This document shows, piece by piece, positions 32,603 through 40,903 of a stretch of DNA of 41,240 nt. Positions within the stretch are counted from its first letter, which is position 1; each line of letters begins with the position of its first letter. Below the pieces are notes generated by a model. That model was given only the letters and a program-made list of their open reading frames with translations. It was not told the origin of the DNA and searched no databases. A program made the position numbers and the translations under genes. The DNA lies in the NCBI GenBank assembly GCA_964547415.1, contig CAZJNX010000010.1, positions 1 to 41,240 on the forward strand, written 5' to 3'. Source of the DNA: CAZJNX01 sp964547415 (lineage in GTDB: Bacteria; Pseudomonadota; Alphaproteobacteria; Rhizobiales; Amorphaceae).

Positions 32603-33304
32603 ATGGACAGACACGTCGTCGTCACGGGCGCCAGCGGCGTCCTCGGCCGCGCGCGCGTGCACGGCTATGCCGCCGCCGGCGCCCGGGTGACGGCGGTCGC
32701 CCACCGGGACGGCGCCGGCGGCCCCGACGGGGGGACCGTCCGGCGCGTCGTCGACCGGCAGGCGGACCGGGCCGACGCGGCGGCCCTCCTCGCCCTCGAG
32801 CCCGATCTCCCGATCCTCGCGGCCGGGCGGGTGGAACGGGAGGTGGGACCGGGCGGGCGGCCGCTCCCGGACGAGGTGGAGGCGGTCAACCACGTCAACC
32901 TCGTCTTCCCGGCCCTTCTGTGCGAGATGGCCGTGTCGGCCGGCCGGCCGCTCGACGTCGTGCTGATCGGCGCGATCGCAGACGGCAGCCCGTCGGTCTT
33001 CGGCCCCGTCCATCACGCCGCGAAGGCGGGCCTGTCCCGCTACGCCCAGAGCCTCGCCCCCCTCGCCGCCCGTGCGGGCGAAGGGGTCCGGATCCGCCTC
33101 TACCGACCGCGCGGCATCGACAGCCCCGTCGCCGCAGGCCTCGACAACGTCTTCGTGGCGGACGGCAGCCTGTTGCCGACGTCCCTCGGCGTGAACCCGG
33201 CCCTCACCATCGCCGCGCTCGGCCTGTGGGTCGGGCGTCACGCCGCCGGACGCCAGCCCGCCGCGGCTGCGGCGCAGCGCCTCGCCCCGACGTCCCCGTC
33301 ATGA
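32603..33304 (+). CDS. chimeric SDR / GMC-oxidoreductase-tail protein, probably degenerate
   Basis: This 233-aa frame has two unrelated parts. Residues 1 to about 170 are SDR-like: VVVTGASGVLGRA cofactor loop, ILAAGR, and HHAAKAGLSRYAQSLA, where the catalytic Tyr position is His137 while Lys141 remains, and the Ser position is Ala124. Residues about 178-212 read GLDNVFVADGS, LPTSLGVNPALTIAALGL, which is the C-terminal signature of GMC-type FAD oxidoreductases. No GMC FAD-binding domain is present. The simplest reading is a deletion that fused two neighbouring genes and is decaying. A new function is possible, because the frame is intact and has a GGGGGGCGGG upstream of ATG 32603. Confidence 0.6.
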   Translation: MDRHVVVTGASGVLGRARVHGYAAAGARVTAVAHRDGAGGPDGGTVRRVVDRQADRADAAALLALEPDLPILAAGRVEREVGPGGRPLPDEVEAVNHVNLVFPALLCEMAVSAGRPLDVVLIGAIADGSPSVFGPVHHAAKAGLSRYAQSLAPLAARAGEGVRIRLYRPRGIDSPVAAGLDNVFVADGSLLPTSLGVNPALTIAALGLWVGRHAAGRQPAAAAAQRLAPTSPS

Positions 33305-33314
33305 GGAGCCTTCG

Positions 33315-34592
33315 GTGAAGATCGCGATCCTCGCCGGCACCTACCGGCCCATGCTCAACGGCGTCGCCGTCGGCCTGTCCCGCCGGCTGCGCCATCTCGG
33401 CGCGGCCGGCCACCGGGTGCTGATGCTGTCGCCCGACTACGGTCCGATCGCCGCGCGATACCCGGACCATCGCGACCACGAGGGCGAGATCTTCGAGAAC
33501 GTCACCGTCCGCCCGGTGCCGAGCGGGCCCTTCATGGGCCGCCCCTACGAGCGCAATCCGGCCTTCGCCGCCCGGGCCGTCCTGAAGCGCGAGCTCGCCC
33601 GCTTCGCGCCGGACGTCATCGTCGCCCACGAGCCGGAGCGGCAGTTCGTCGGCTACGGTCTCTTTCCGGGCCTCGCCCACGCCCGCCGCACCGGCACGCC
33701 GCGCCTCGCCTTCTACCACACCAACTTCGCCGACTGGATCCCGGTCTACTACGCCCACCTGCCGGCCCCGCTCGTCGCCGCCGGGCGCGCGGCGGTCCGC
33801 GCCCTCACCGGCCGCGCCTACCGCGCCTACGAGGAGACCCTCGTCAACACCCGCGTCGCCGAGCGGCAGCTGAAGGCACTCGGCGTCGCCAACACGGTGC
33901 GGGACGACTTCAACGGCCTCGACCTGGAGCGCTTCAGGCGCGCGCCGCGCGGGCCGGCCGTCCTCGCGGAGACATTCGGGATCGACCCGCCGGAGCGCGA
34001 GGAGAAGCGGCTCCTGTTCGTGTGCCGCCTCAACGCCGACAAGGGCTGGCCCTTCCTCCTCGACGCCCTCGAGGACGCGGCGCATGGTACGGGGCGTCGC
34101 CTCGTGCGGGTGATGGTGGCCGGCGACGGCGACATGCGCGAGGCCATCGCCACCCGCCTGTCCGCCCTCTTCGACAAGGTGGACATGCTGGGCTGGGTCA
34201 CGCCCGAACGACTGCCCCTCCTTTACGCCAACGCCGACCTCCACGTCTCCGCGGCCGCCCACGAGACGTTCGGGCTCACGGCGCTGGAGGCCATGGGCGC
34301 GGGCATCCCGGCGCTGGTGCCCGGCGCGGGCGGGCTCGCCGAGGTCGTCGACCACGACGGGACCGGGCTCCATTTCGCCGCGAGCGACCGGGCCGACTTC
34401 TCGGCGAAGCTCGCCGCACTCCTCGAGGGACCGGCCCTGCGCGACCGCCTGGGCCGCGCGGGCGCCGTCAAGGCCGGGCGCTTCGACTGGGAGGCCGCGT
34501 CGGCCCGCTACGAAGCCCGGCTCCTCGCCGCCGTCGAACGCAGCCGCCGCGGCCTTCGGCGCGCGCGCCCGGAAGCGTCCGAAGCCGCCTGA
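33315..34592 (+). CDS. GT4-type glycosyltransferase
   Basis: This 425-aa glycosyltransferase has the GT-B fold. The N-terminal domain begins with ILAGTYRPMLNGVAVGLSRR, the usual glycine-rich acceptor loop, and includes AHEPERQFVGYG. The C-terminal nucleotide-sugar domain includes LFVCRLNADKGW, VMVAGDGDMR and the EX7E motif in HETFGLTALEAM. It probably transfers a sugar from a nucleotide donor to a lipid or small-molecule acceptor at the cytoplasmic membrane. SQD2-like and mannosyltransferase-like members are closest in feel. The GTG start at 33315 has AGGAG upstream and follows the chimeric frame by 10 bp. It converges with the MFS gene, 5 bp apart. Confidence 0.88.
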   Translation: MKIAILAGTYRPMLNGVAVGLSRRLRHLGAAGHRVLMLSPDYGPIAARYPDHRDHEGEIFENVTVRPVPSGPFMGRPYERNPAFAARAVLKRELARFAPDVIVAHEPERQFVGYGLFPGLAHARRTGTPRLAFYHTNFADWIPVYYAHLPAPLVAAGRAAVRALTGRAYRAYEETLVNTRVAERQLKALGVANTVRDDFNGLDLERFRRAPRGPAVLAETFGIDPPEREEKRLLFVCRLNADKGWPFLLDALEDAAHGTGRRLVRVMVAGDGDMREAIATRLSALFDKVDMLGWVTPERLPLLYANADLHVSAAAHETFGLTALEAMGAGIPALVPGAGGLAEVVDHDGTGLHFAASDRADFSAKLAALLEGPALRDRLGRAGAVKAGRFDWEAASARYEARLLAAVERSRRGLRRARPEASEAA

Positions 34593-34597
34593 ACGCC

Positions 34598-35806
34598 TCA
34601 GGGCGAGCGGAGGTCGCGCACGGCGAGGAGCACGGCCGCCAGGGCGAGGACGGCGATCGTCGCCGACAGGGGCCGCTCCAGTCCGCCGGCCAGGAGCGGG
34701 ACGAGCGCCGCGCTCGCGGCGCCGACCGCCATCTGGAGCGCACCGAGGAGACCCGAGACGGTTCCGCTCCTTTCGCCCGCCTCGGCGAGCAGCGTGCCGT
34801 TCAGGAAGGCGGCGCCCACGCCCGCCGCGAACCAGAGCGCGACGATCCCCGCGACGAAGGCCGCCGACACGGCTTCCGGCCCGGGCGCGAGGACGAGCGC
34901 AAGCCCGAGCGCCGCCACCGCGGCGGTCGACAGCCGCGCGATCCGGACGGTGGAGACGCCCGTGAGGCGGAGCGCCACGAGCGCCGCCATGCACGGCACC
35001 AGTCCGAGGACGCCGTACACCAGAACGAGCGCCGTCCCGCCCGCCCGCTCCAGCATGGGCGGCAGGCCGGTGAGGGTCGCCGGGATCACGGCGAGGAGGA
35101 CGCCGGCGAGGAGGATCCGGCGGACGAGAAGGGGCGCCGCGAGCACCCGCGGCAGCCCGCCGGCCGCCCGCCAGAGGCTCGGCAGGAGGGGCGCTCCCCC
35201 CGCCGGGGCGGGCCTGCCACCGAAGGCGGCCAGGGCAATGGCGAGGAAGGCGGCGCCGGCCGCCACCAGCACCGCCGGGACCAGCCGATGGGCGTCGGCG
35301 GCCGCGAGCCCGGCGCCCAGGAGGATCGCCATCGGCGGCACGAGCGTGAAGACGGTGCTCGCCCGGATCTGCAGGGACCTGAGGTCCCCGGCCGCGGCGT
35401 ACTCGCGCAGGAGTGCCCGCGGGATCGCGACCGCCGCGCCGATCCCGAAGCCCTGGGCGGCACGGGCGAGGGCGAGGCCGAGGGGGTCCGCGAGGGTGGC
35501 GAGAGCCGCGCTCGCCGCGGCGAACAGGGCGAGGCCGGCGAGGAGGAGAGCGACCGGCCGCCCGTGGTCCGCGAGCGCTCCGAACACGAGCTGGGACGCG
35601 GCGAAGCCGAGGAGGAAGGCCGGGATGCCGGCCGCGACTGCGTCGTAGGGGAGGTGCAGCGAGGCGGCGAGGCCCGGGAGCGAGGGAACGGTCACGTTGA
35701 GGGCCAGCTGCCCGCCCCCCGAGAGGATGCCGACCACCACGGCGATCCGCCAGCGTGCGCCGCGCTCCTCGGGCACCGCGCCCCTGCCGCGCCCGGCCGC
35801 GGTCAC
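34598..35806 (-). CDS. MFS transporter (Bcr/CflA-like drug exporter)
   Basis: This 402-aa major-facilitator protein has about twelve membrane helices. The loop after helix 2 reads FGALADHGRPVALLLAGLAL (short form: GALADHGRPV), the family's motif A region. LARAAQGFGIGAAVAIPRALLRE is the Bcr/CflA-type helix 4-5 region. Its GTG start at 35806 lies 4 bp after the stop of the large assembly-line gene, so the two are co-transcribed. The likely job is export of the product made by that protein, or self-resistance. Substrate and direction are inferred from context only. Confidence 0.88.
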   Translation of the reverse strand: MTAAGRGRGAVPEERGARWRIAVVVGILSGGGQLALNVTVPSLPGLAASLHLPYDAVAAGIPAFLLGFAASQLVFGALADHGRPVALLLAGLALFAAASAALATLADPLGLALARAAQGFGIGAAVAIPRALLREYAAAGDLRSLQIRASTVFTLVPPMAILLGAGLAAADAHRLVPAVLVAAGAAFLAIALAAFGGRPAPAGGAPLLPSLWRAAGGLPRVLAAPLLVRRILLAGVLLAVIPATLTGLPPMLERAGGTALVLVYGVLGLVPCMAALVALRLTGVSTVRIARLSTAAVAALGLALVLAPGPEAVSAAFVAGIVALWFAAGVGAAFLNGTLLAEAGERSGTVSGLLGALQMAVGAASAALVPLLAGGLERPLSATIAVLALAAVLLAVRDLRSP

Positions 35807-35810
35807 CGGA

Positions 35811-38800
35811 TCACTCGGCAGCGGCCCGGCCGGTGTCGGCCGGCAGGTAGCCGCGCGCCATCAGCCGCTCAACCGCCCGGGCGAACGCCTCGGCGGAGGG
35901 GGCCGGCGGCTCGACCCCGACCGCCCGCAGGGCTGTGAGCGTGTGGCGCAGGTCGAGGGCGCATCGCCGTCCGACCGTCTCGAGGAGGCCGCCGGTCCCG
36001 CCGGCGAGGACCATGGCGAGGGCGGCGACGGGATCGGCGGGGTCGGCTGCGGCGACCCGTTTCACCGCCGCCGCGAACGCGGGGAGCGGGACCGGCCGCA
36101 CGTCGAGCCCGGCCGCCCGCGACCAGTCGGCGAGCCGGGCCGCCGGGACCCGGACCGGCGAGACGAGGTGCCAGGCCCCGCCCCGGTGGTCCCGCGACAG
36201 GGCGAGGCGGACGAGACCGCGCGCGACGAAGTCGACCGGGGTGAGGTCGAGGGCGATGTCCGCGTCCGGGACGAGGCCGGTGAGCGCGACCGCCCTCAGG
36301 GCGCGGGTGAACAGGTCACCCGGCATCCAGTAGCCCGTGCGGCTGTCGCCGGTGATGTTGCCCGGCCGGTAGACGCTGGCATCGAGCCCGCGGGCGCGGG
36401 CGGCGAGGACGTGGCGCTCCGACACCCACTTGGTGAGGGGGTAGGCGTCCCGGAACAGCGCCGGGTCCTCCGGCAGCTCGTGCTCGGCGACGTCGTGGGT
36501 GTCCAGGAACTCGTCGCTGTCGAAGACGGCGACGGTCGACACGAAGTGCATGGTCTTGCGCCGGCCCGTGGCGGCGAGGTGGAGCGCGGTCCGCGTGCCG
36601 AGGACGTTGGCCGCCCTGATGTCGCGGTAGGACGCGGTGAAGCTCACGCTCGCCCCGTTGTGGATCACCATGTCGAGCCCGTAGCAAAGGGCGAGGAAGC
36701 GGGCCCGGTCGAGGCCGAAGAACGGTGCCTCGAGGCTGCCGCAGATCGGCCGGACCCGCGCGCGGGCAGCGTCCGCGAGGTGGCCGAAGCCCCGGTCGCG
36801 GAGGCTGCCGACGACCCGCTCGAGGCCCTCCGCCTCGCCCCGCGCCCGCAACAGGCAGGTGACGCGGGCGTCCGTCTCCGCGAGGAGCTCGGCGAGGATG
36901 TGACCGCCGAGGAAGCCGGTCGCGCCGGTGAGGAAGACGTCCCGCGGGGGATCGGCCGGCCGCTCGGCGCTGGCACGGACCACGGGCACCGTCCGGCGGG
37001 AGAGCGGCAGGTCGGCCATGGCGGCGAGGGCGTCCTCGGCCGCCACCCGCCCCGGCGCCGGGGCGTCCCCGGCCGCCGCCCCGGCGAGCCGGGCCGCGAT
37101 GAGGGCCTCGATGTCGGCCGGGCTCGCGCTCACCGACAGGTCGTCGAGCTTCAGCGCCACCCCCGACGCGCTCTCGATGGCGAGAAGCAGGCGGATGACG
37201 CCCATGGACGGGACGCCGAGCGCCTCGAGGGACGCCGCCCGGTCGACCGGCCGTCCGCCGAGGATCCCCGACAGGAGCGCCGCGACGTCCGGGACGCCGT
37301 CCGAGCGCTCCCGCCGGTCGGCCGAAGCGGCCGACGCGGCCGGGCCGACGTGCGAGGGCACCGCCCGCTCGGGAAACAGGAACGCCTCCAGCCGGCCCGG
37401 ATCGTCGCCCGCCCGGGCAACGCCGGCCCAGGTGGCCCCGTCGATGGCAGGCGCCGCGTCCCGCACGAGCGCACCGGCGCCCTCGGCTGGGTCGCCGGCG
37501 GCGAGCGCCTCACGCCGGTCTTCCTCGTGGCGCTCGACGGCGCGCCGGGCCGCCGCCGGATCGAAGACGATGCCCGCCGCATCGCCGGCGGCGATCGAGA
37601 CGACCCACGCGCCGTCCGCCGCCCGACGCTCGGCCGGCAGCTCGGAAAGGAACCGGCGCACCGGCTCGTTGCGGGCCGTCTCGACGAGGGGAATCTCGAT
37701 CGCCCCGCAGCCGATGTCGCCGGCGAGGCGGCCGAGCTCGCGCACCATCCGGTGCTCGACGCCGCGGCCGAGCACGCGGCAGCTCATCAGGAACTGCTCG
37801 ACCGCGAAGACGCCGCCTGCACGCCGCCGGCCGGCGATCAGCCCGACGAGGCCGTAACTGCCGAACCGGTCCGACACGTCGAGGACGAGGACGTGCGCGT
37901 GCGGATCGGACAGGACGCGCCGCACGTCCGCCTCGCTCCAGGGCCGGCGGGACGGATTGAACTGGTTGGTCCGGGCGGTGAGCTGGGCGACGCGCCCGAT
38001 CTCGCCGTCCGCCGGCGTCCGCGCGGTGGCGACGATCCCGAGTCCCGCGACGAAGCTCGCGTAGTCGGCGGCGGCACGGCGCACGCTCTTGCGTTCGGCC
38101 TCCTCGCGGTACATCCGGCTGCGCCGGGCGTCCTCCGCGGTGACCGCCGACCGGTCGAGGAGCCACAGCCCCTCGACGAACGCCGGAAAGTCCGGCGCGT
38201 CCGGATCCACCGCGACGGCGGCGACCTCCGGCAGCGCCAGCGAGACCTCCGCGATCTCCGCCGGGTTGTCGTCGAGGAACACGATCGCCTCGGGGGCGAG
38301 GTCGAGTTCGGCCGCGATCTCGCGGATGCTCTCGGACTTCGCCCGCCAGTCCACCTTGAGGAGCGTCACGTCCTCCCGCGTCAGGATCATGTCGCGCCGT
38401 CGGGCGAAGACGGACAGGACGTCCTCCTCGATGTTCTTTGAGGCGAGGCACAGGACGAGGCCGCGCCGCACGGCCTCCTTCAGCCGGCGCTGAAGGGCGA
38501 GGTGCCCGGGCCCGAGGCGGAGACCCTCCACCCCGTCCTCGCCGACCACCCCGCCCCACAGGGTGTTGTCGCAGTCGGCCACCACCACCTTGACGGGCCG
38601 CCGCAGCGTCTCGTGGGCGAAGCGGACGATCCGCGTGGCGAGGATCGCGAACCCCGCGTCCTCGCAGGGGATCGACGCCGCCCGCGCCGCCGCGCCGGGC
38701 CGCCACGGCGCGGACGGCCGGTCGTGGCGCTGGACCGTCCCGCGTTCGAGGACGGTGACGCCAGCGATCCCGGAAAGCCGCGCGGCGAGCCGCGCCTCCG

Positions 38801-40550
38801 CGTCGAAGAGTTCGCCCGCCCGCCCCGGCTCCTCGAGGAAGGCCGGATCGACCGGCGCGAGCACCAGGAGAAGGGGCGTCGAGAGCGACGGCGCCGCCTC
38901 CGCGATCCGCTCGGAGAGCTCCTCGAGCCGCGCCGCCACCTCGCCCGGCCGGCCCGCCCCGCCCGCGTCCGCCTTGAAGAGGACGACGGCAAGGCCCCGG
39001 GCGTTGCCGCGCATCTCGCTCGCCGGGTCGAGGAGCTCCCGGAACACCTGGTCGAACCCCGCGAAGGAGAAGCGCACGGCCATGCCGAGCCGGTCGGCCC
39101 ACGCCGACAGGTGCGGCGCCAGCGGCGCGTCCACCACGTTGGAGGCGATGCGCACGGTCGGGCCCTGCCACCCTTCCGGCGGCGGGGCGGGCGCGAGCGT
39201 TGCCGCGACGTCCCCCACGGGACGGTCCGGCGAGGCGAGGAGGGCGCCGAGCAGCGTCTCGAACCGGGCCGCCAGCGTCTCGAGCGCGGTCGCCGAGAAG
39301 CGCTCGGCGTTCCCCTCGAGACACCACATGAGAAACGTGCGCTCCGGGTCGCTGCCCGCCCACAGGGCGAGCTCGAAGTCGGTCGCGGGTCGGCAGATCT
39401 CGCGGGGCCGGACGACGAGGCCGGCCGGCGCCGCGGGCTGCTCGAGGAAGCTGAACATCAACTCCGGGGCGTAGCGGCGGTGCGGCGGGGCGAGGCCGGC
39501 CAGCACGTCGATCCCGATCCGCCGGTGGCGGAGGGCCGCCCGCGTCTGCTGGCCCGTGTCGTCCAGCGCCTCCAGGAAGGAGCGCTCCGGCGAAAGTTTG
39601 CCCTCGATCGGAACCGGCACGGCCGCCAGGTGCAGGCGGTGGCGGTTCTCCCGGTGGGTCGTGTCGAGGGCGTTGAGGAGGGGGAAGCTCTCCCGCTTCG
39701 ACAGGTCGCCCAGGAACACCCGGAAGGCGGTGCCGAGGACGGTGCCCGCCATAGTCGCCGTGCGATCGGCGAAGGCGAACACCGCGTCCCTCAGCGCGGA
39801 CGGCACGTAGATCGCGAGGGACGAGGCCCGCCGGTGGGTCCGCCCGGCGGTCTCGCCGAAGGCCGGCGACAGGTCGATCTCGCCGAGACGCCGCCGCCAG
39901 TAGGCGCGATTGGCCTCGTCCTCCCGTCCGCGCCGCGCGGTCGCCGGCAGGCGGAACGGGCCGCCGGCCTGTCCGGGCGCCGGCGGCCGGGCACCCAGAA
40001 CGCGCCAGATCAGGAGGATGATGGAACGCAGGTCGCTCGCCGCGTGATGGGCGACCACGGACAAGACGGCGCGACCCTCCCCCATGGAGAACCACAGGAG
40101 GCGATAGAGCGGACCCTGTGTCACGTCGAACGGCCGCTCGTACTCCGCCCGGATCCGGCGGGCCCAGACCGTGTCGGCTTCGCAGCCCGCTCCGGCGAGG
40201 TCCACCACCTCGAACGGCGGCGGCGACCGGTCGGCCCGCTCCGCCACGCGCGGCTCGCCGTCGACGAGGGGGAAGCAGACCCTCAGCGCCGGCTCCTCCG
40301 CAACCGCCGCCGCGAATGCGGCGGCGACCGCCGCAGGATCCACCTGCCCGAGAATCTCGACCGAGTAGTTGATCACGAGCGCGGGATCGCCGCCGTGGGC
40401 ACGGTCGAGGTGCCAGTAGTGGCGCACGTCATCGGGAAGCGGCTCTCCCGCCGCGCGCCAGGGCTGGCTCGCCGCACGGCCGCCGTCGTCCTGCGCGGGC
40501 ACGGGCTTGCGCGCCGCGGCCGGTCCGCCCGAACCTTCGGTCAGTTCCAT
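35811..40550 (-). CDS. assembly-line protein: condensation - FkbH-like - carrier - thioester reductase
   Basis: This 1579-aa protein has four recognisable domains. (1) A condensation domain, about 40-440, with the active-site HHAASD at 168-173 (the residue after Asp is Leu, not Gly). (2) An FkbH-like region, about 465-1000: HAD motif DCDNTLWGG at 659-667, Ser704 in LASKN, FLDDNPAE at 758-765, and the acyltransferase-like part with LTARTNQFNPSRR at 857-869. FkbH proteins make glyceryl-S-carrier from 1,3-bisphosphoglycerate. (3) A carrier domain, about 1085-1155, with phosphopantetheine Ser1115 in LGVPSMG. (4) A thioester reductase, about 1200-1579: TGATGFLGG at 1208-1216 and YPLTK at 1370-1374. 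No adenylation, ketosynthase or acyltransferase domain is present. A glyceryl or externally loaded unit, condensed and released as aldehyde or alcohol, is inferred. The MFS gene follows by 4 bp. Confidence 0.9.
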   Translation of the reverse strand: MELTEGSGGPAAARKPVPAQDDGGRAASQPWRAAGEPLPDDVRHYWHLDRAHGGDPALVINYSVEILGQVDPAAVAAAFAAAVAEEPALRVCFPLVDGEPRVAERADRSPPPFEVVDLAGAGCEADTVWARRIRAEYERPFDVTQGPLYRLLWFSMGEGRAVLSVVAHHAASDLRSIILLIWRVLGARPPAPGQAGGPFRLPATARRGREDEANRAYWRRRLGEIDLSPAFGETAGRTHRRASSLAIYVPSALRDAVFAFADRTATMAGTVLGTAFRVFLGDLSKRESFPLLNALDTTHRENRHRLHLAAVPVPIEGKLSPERSFLEALDDTGQQTRAALRHRRIGIDVLAGLAPPHRRYAPELMFSFLEQPAAPAGLVVRPREICRPATDFELALWAGSDPERTFLMWCLEGNAERFSATALETLAARFETLLGALLASPDRPVGDVAATLAPAPPPEGWQGPTVRIASNVVDAPLAPHLSAWADRLGMAVRFSFAGFDQVFRELLDPASEMRGNARGLAVVLFKADAGGAGRPGEVAARLEELSERIAEAAPSLSTPLLLVLAPVDPAFLEEPGRAGELFDAEARLAARLSGIAGVTVLERGTVQRHDRPSAPWRPGAAARAASIPCEDAGFAILATRIVRFAHETLRRPVKVVVADCDNTLWGGVVGEDGVEGLRLGPGHLALQRRLKEAVRRGLVLCLASKNIEEDVLSVFARRRDMILTREDVTLLKVDWRAKSESIREIAAELDLAPEAIVFLDDNPAEIAEVSLALPEVAAVAVDPDAPDFPAFVEGLWLLDRSAVTAEDARRSRMYREEAERKSVRRAAADYASFVAGLGIVATARTPADGEIGRVAQLTARTNQFNPSRRPWSEADVRRVLSDPHAHVLVLDVSDRFGSYGLVGLIAGRRRAGGVFAVEQFLMSCRVLGRGVEHRMVRELGRLAGDIGCGAIEIPLVETARNEPVRRFLSELPAERRAADGAWVVSIAAGDAAGIVFDPAAARRAVERHEEDRREALAAGDPAEGAGALVRDAAPAIDGATWAGVARAGDDPGRLEAFLFPERAVPSHVGPAASAASADRRERSDGVPDVAALLSGILGGRPVDRAASLEALGVPSMGVIRLLLAIESASGVALKLDDLSVSASPADIEALIAARLAGAAAGDAPAPGRVAAEDALAAMADLPLSRRTVPVVRASAERPADPPRDVFLTGATGFLGGHILAELLAETDARVTCLLRARGEAEGLERVVGSLRDRGFGHLADAARARVRPICGSLEAPFFGLDRARFLALCYGLDMVIHNGASVSFTASYRDIRAANVLGTRTALHLAATGRRKTMHFVSTVAVFDSDEFLDTHDVAEHELPEDPALFRDAYPLTKWVSERHVLAARARGLDASVYRPGNITGDSRTGYWMPGDLFTRALRAVALTGLVPDADIALDLTPVDFVARGLVRLALSRDHRGGAWHLVSPVRVPAARLADWSRAAGLDVRPVPLPAFAAAVKRVAAADPADPVAALAMVLAGGTGGLLETVGRRCALDLRHTLTALRAVGVEPPAPSAEAFARAVERLMARGYLPADTGRAAAE

Positions 40551-40585
40551 GTGCGATCGCCCCGATGTCCGTCCTGCGCCGTCGT

Positions 40586-40604
40586 CCAGCGCTACCCCCG
40601 CTGG
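40586..40604. promoter_or_regulatory. 19-bp inverted repeat, candidate operator
   Basis: CCAGCG (40586-40591) and CGCTGG (40599-40604) flank a 7-nt spacer, centred about 45 bp upstream of the assembly-line start codon. Size and position fit a dimeric regulator site. It does not match the lux-box CT-N12-AG pattern, and no regulator gene is nearby. Confidence 0.3.
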
Positions 40605-40860
40605 AAGCGATACAACCTCCGTATGTCAGCGAGACGACAACACACCCATGGAAGATGGCGGACGGATCGGGCGACGTCGGCACCGTCCGCCGTCGCCCAA
40701 CGACGCATCGATGACCGGGCAAGACTTGTGCGGATATCGCCGAACACGCACCGGGCCGGAATTTCGACGACGCATCCGCACGATCCTGCCCGTGAAGACA
40801 CGGGGGACGGGCGCACGGACAGGATCGGCGGCGGGACCGGGTGCGTGCCGGGTTCGGCCT

Positions 40861-40881
40861 CCGCCGGCGCGCAACCGGCGG
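40861..40881 (-). terminator. 7-bp hairpin after the truncated ligase gene
   Basis: CCGCCGG (40861-40867) pairs with CCGGCGG (40875-40881) around a 7-nt loop, 23 bp past the ligase stop. No T-run. If it terminates, the assembly-line gene needs its own promoter. Confidence 0.35.
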
Positions 40882-40903
40882 CGGGGGCGGGTCCGACGGG
40901 CCG

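Larger units (their letters stand above)
40551..40903. other. 353-bp intergenic region upstream of the assembly-line gene
   Basis: No gene is supported here. The region is somewhat less GC-rich between about 40600 and 40780, as expected for a promoter region. It contains the inverted repeat at 40586-40604, a GGGCGACG/CGTCGCCC 8-bp inverted repeat (40669-40676 and 40691-40698), a direct repeat ACGACGCATC at 40700 and 40767, and a hairpin at 40861-40881. No clear -35/-10 pair was found. Confidence 0.5.

Noticed and set aside
40586..40604. A lux box for quorum-sensing control of the assembly-line gene
   Set aside because: The repeat does not follow the CT-N12-AG pattern, and no LuxR or LuxI gene lies in the window.
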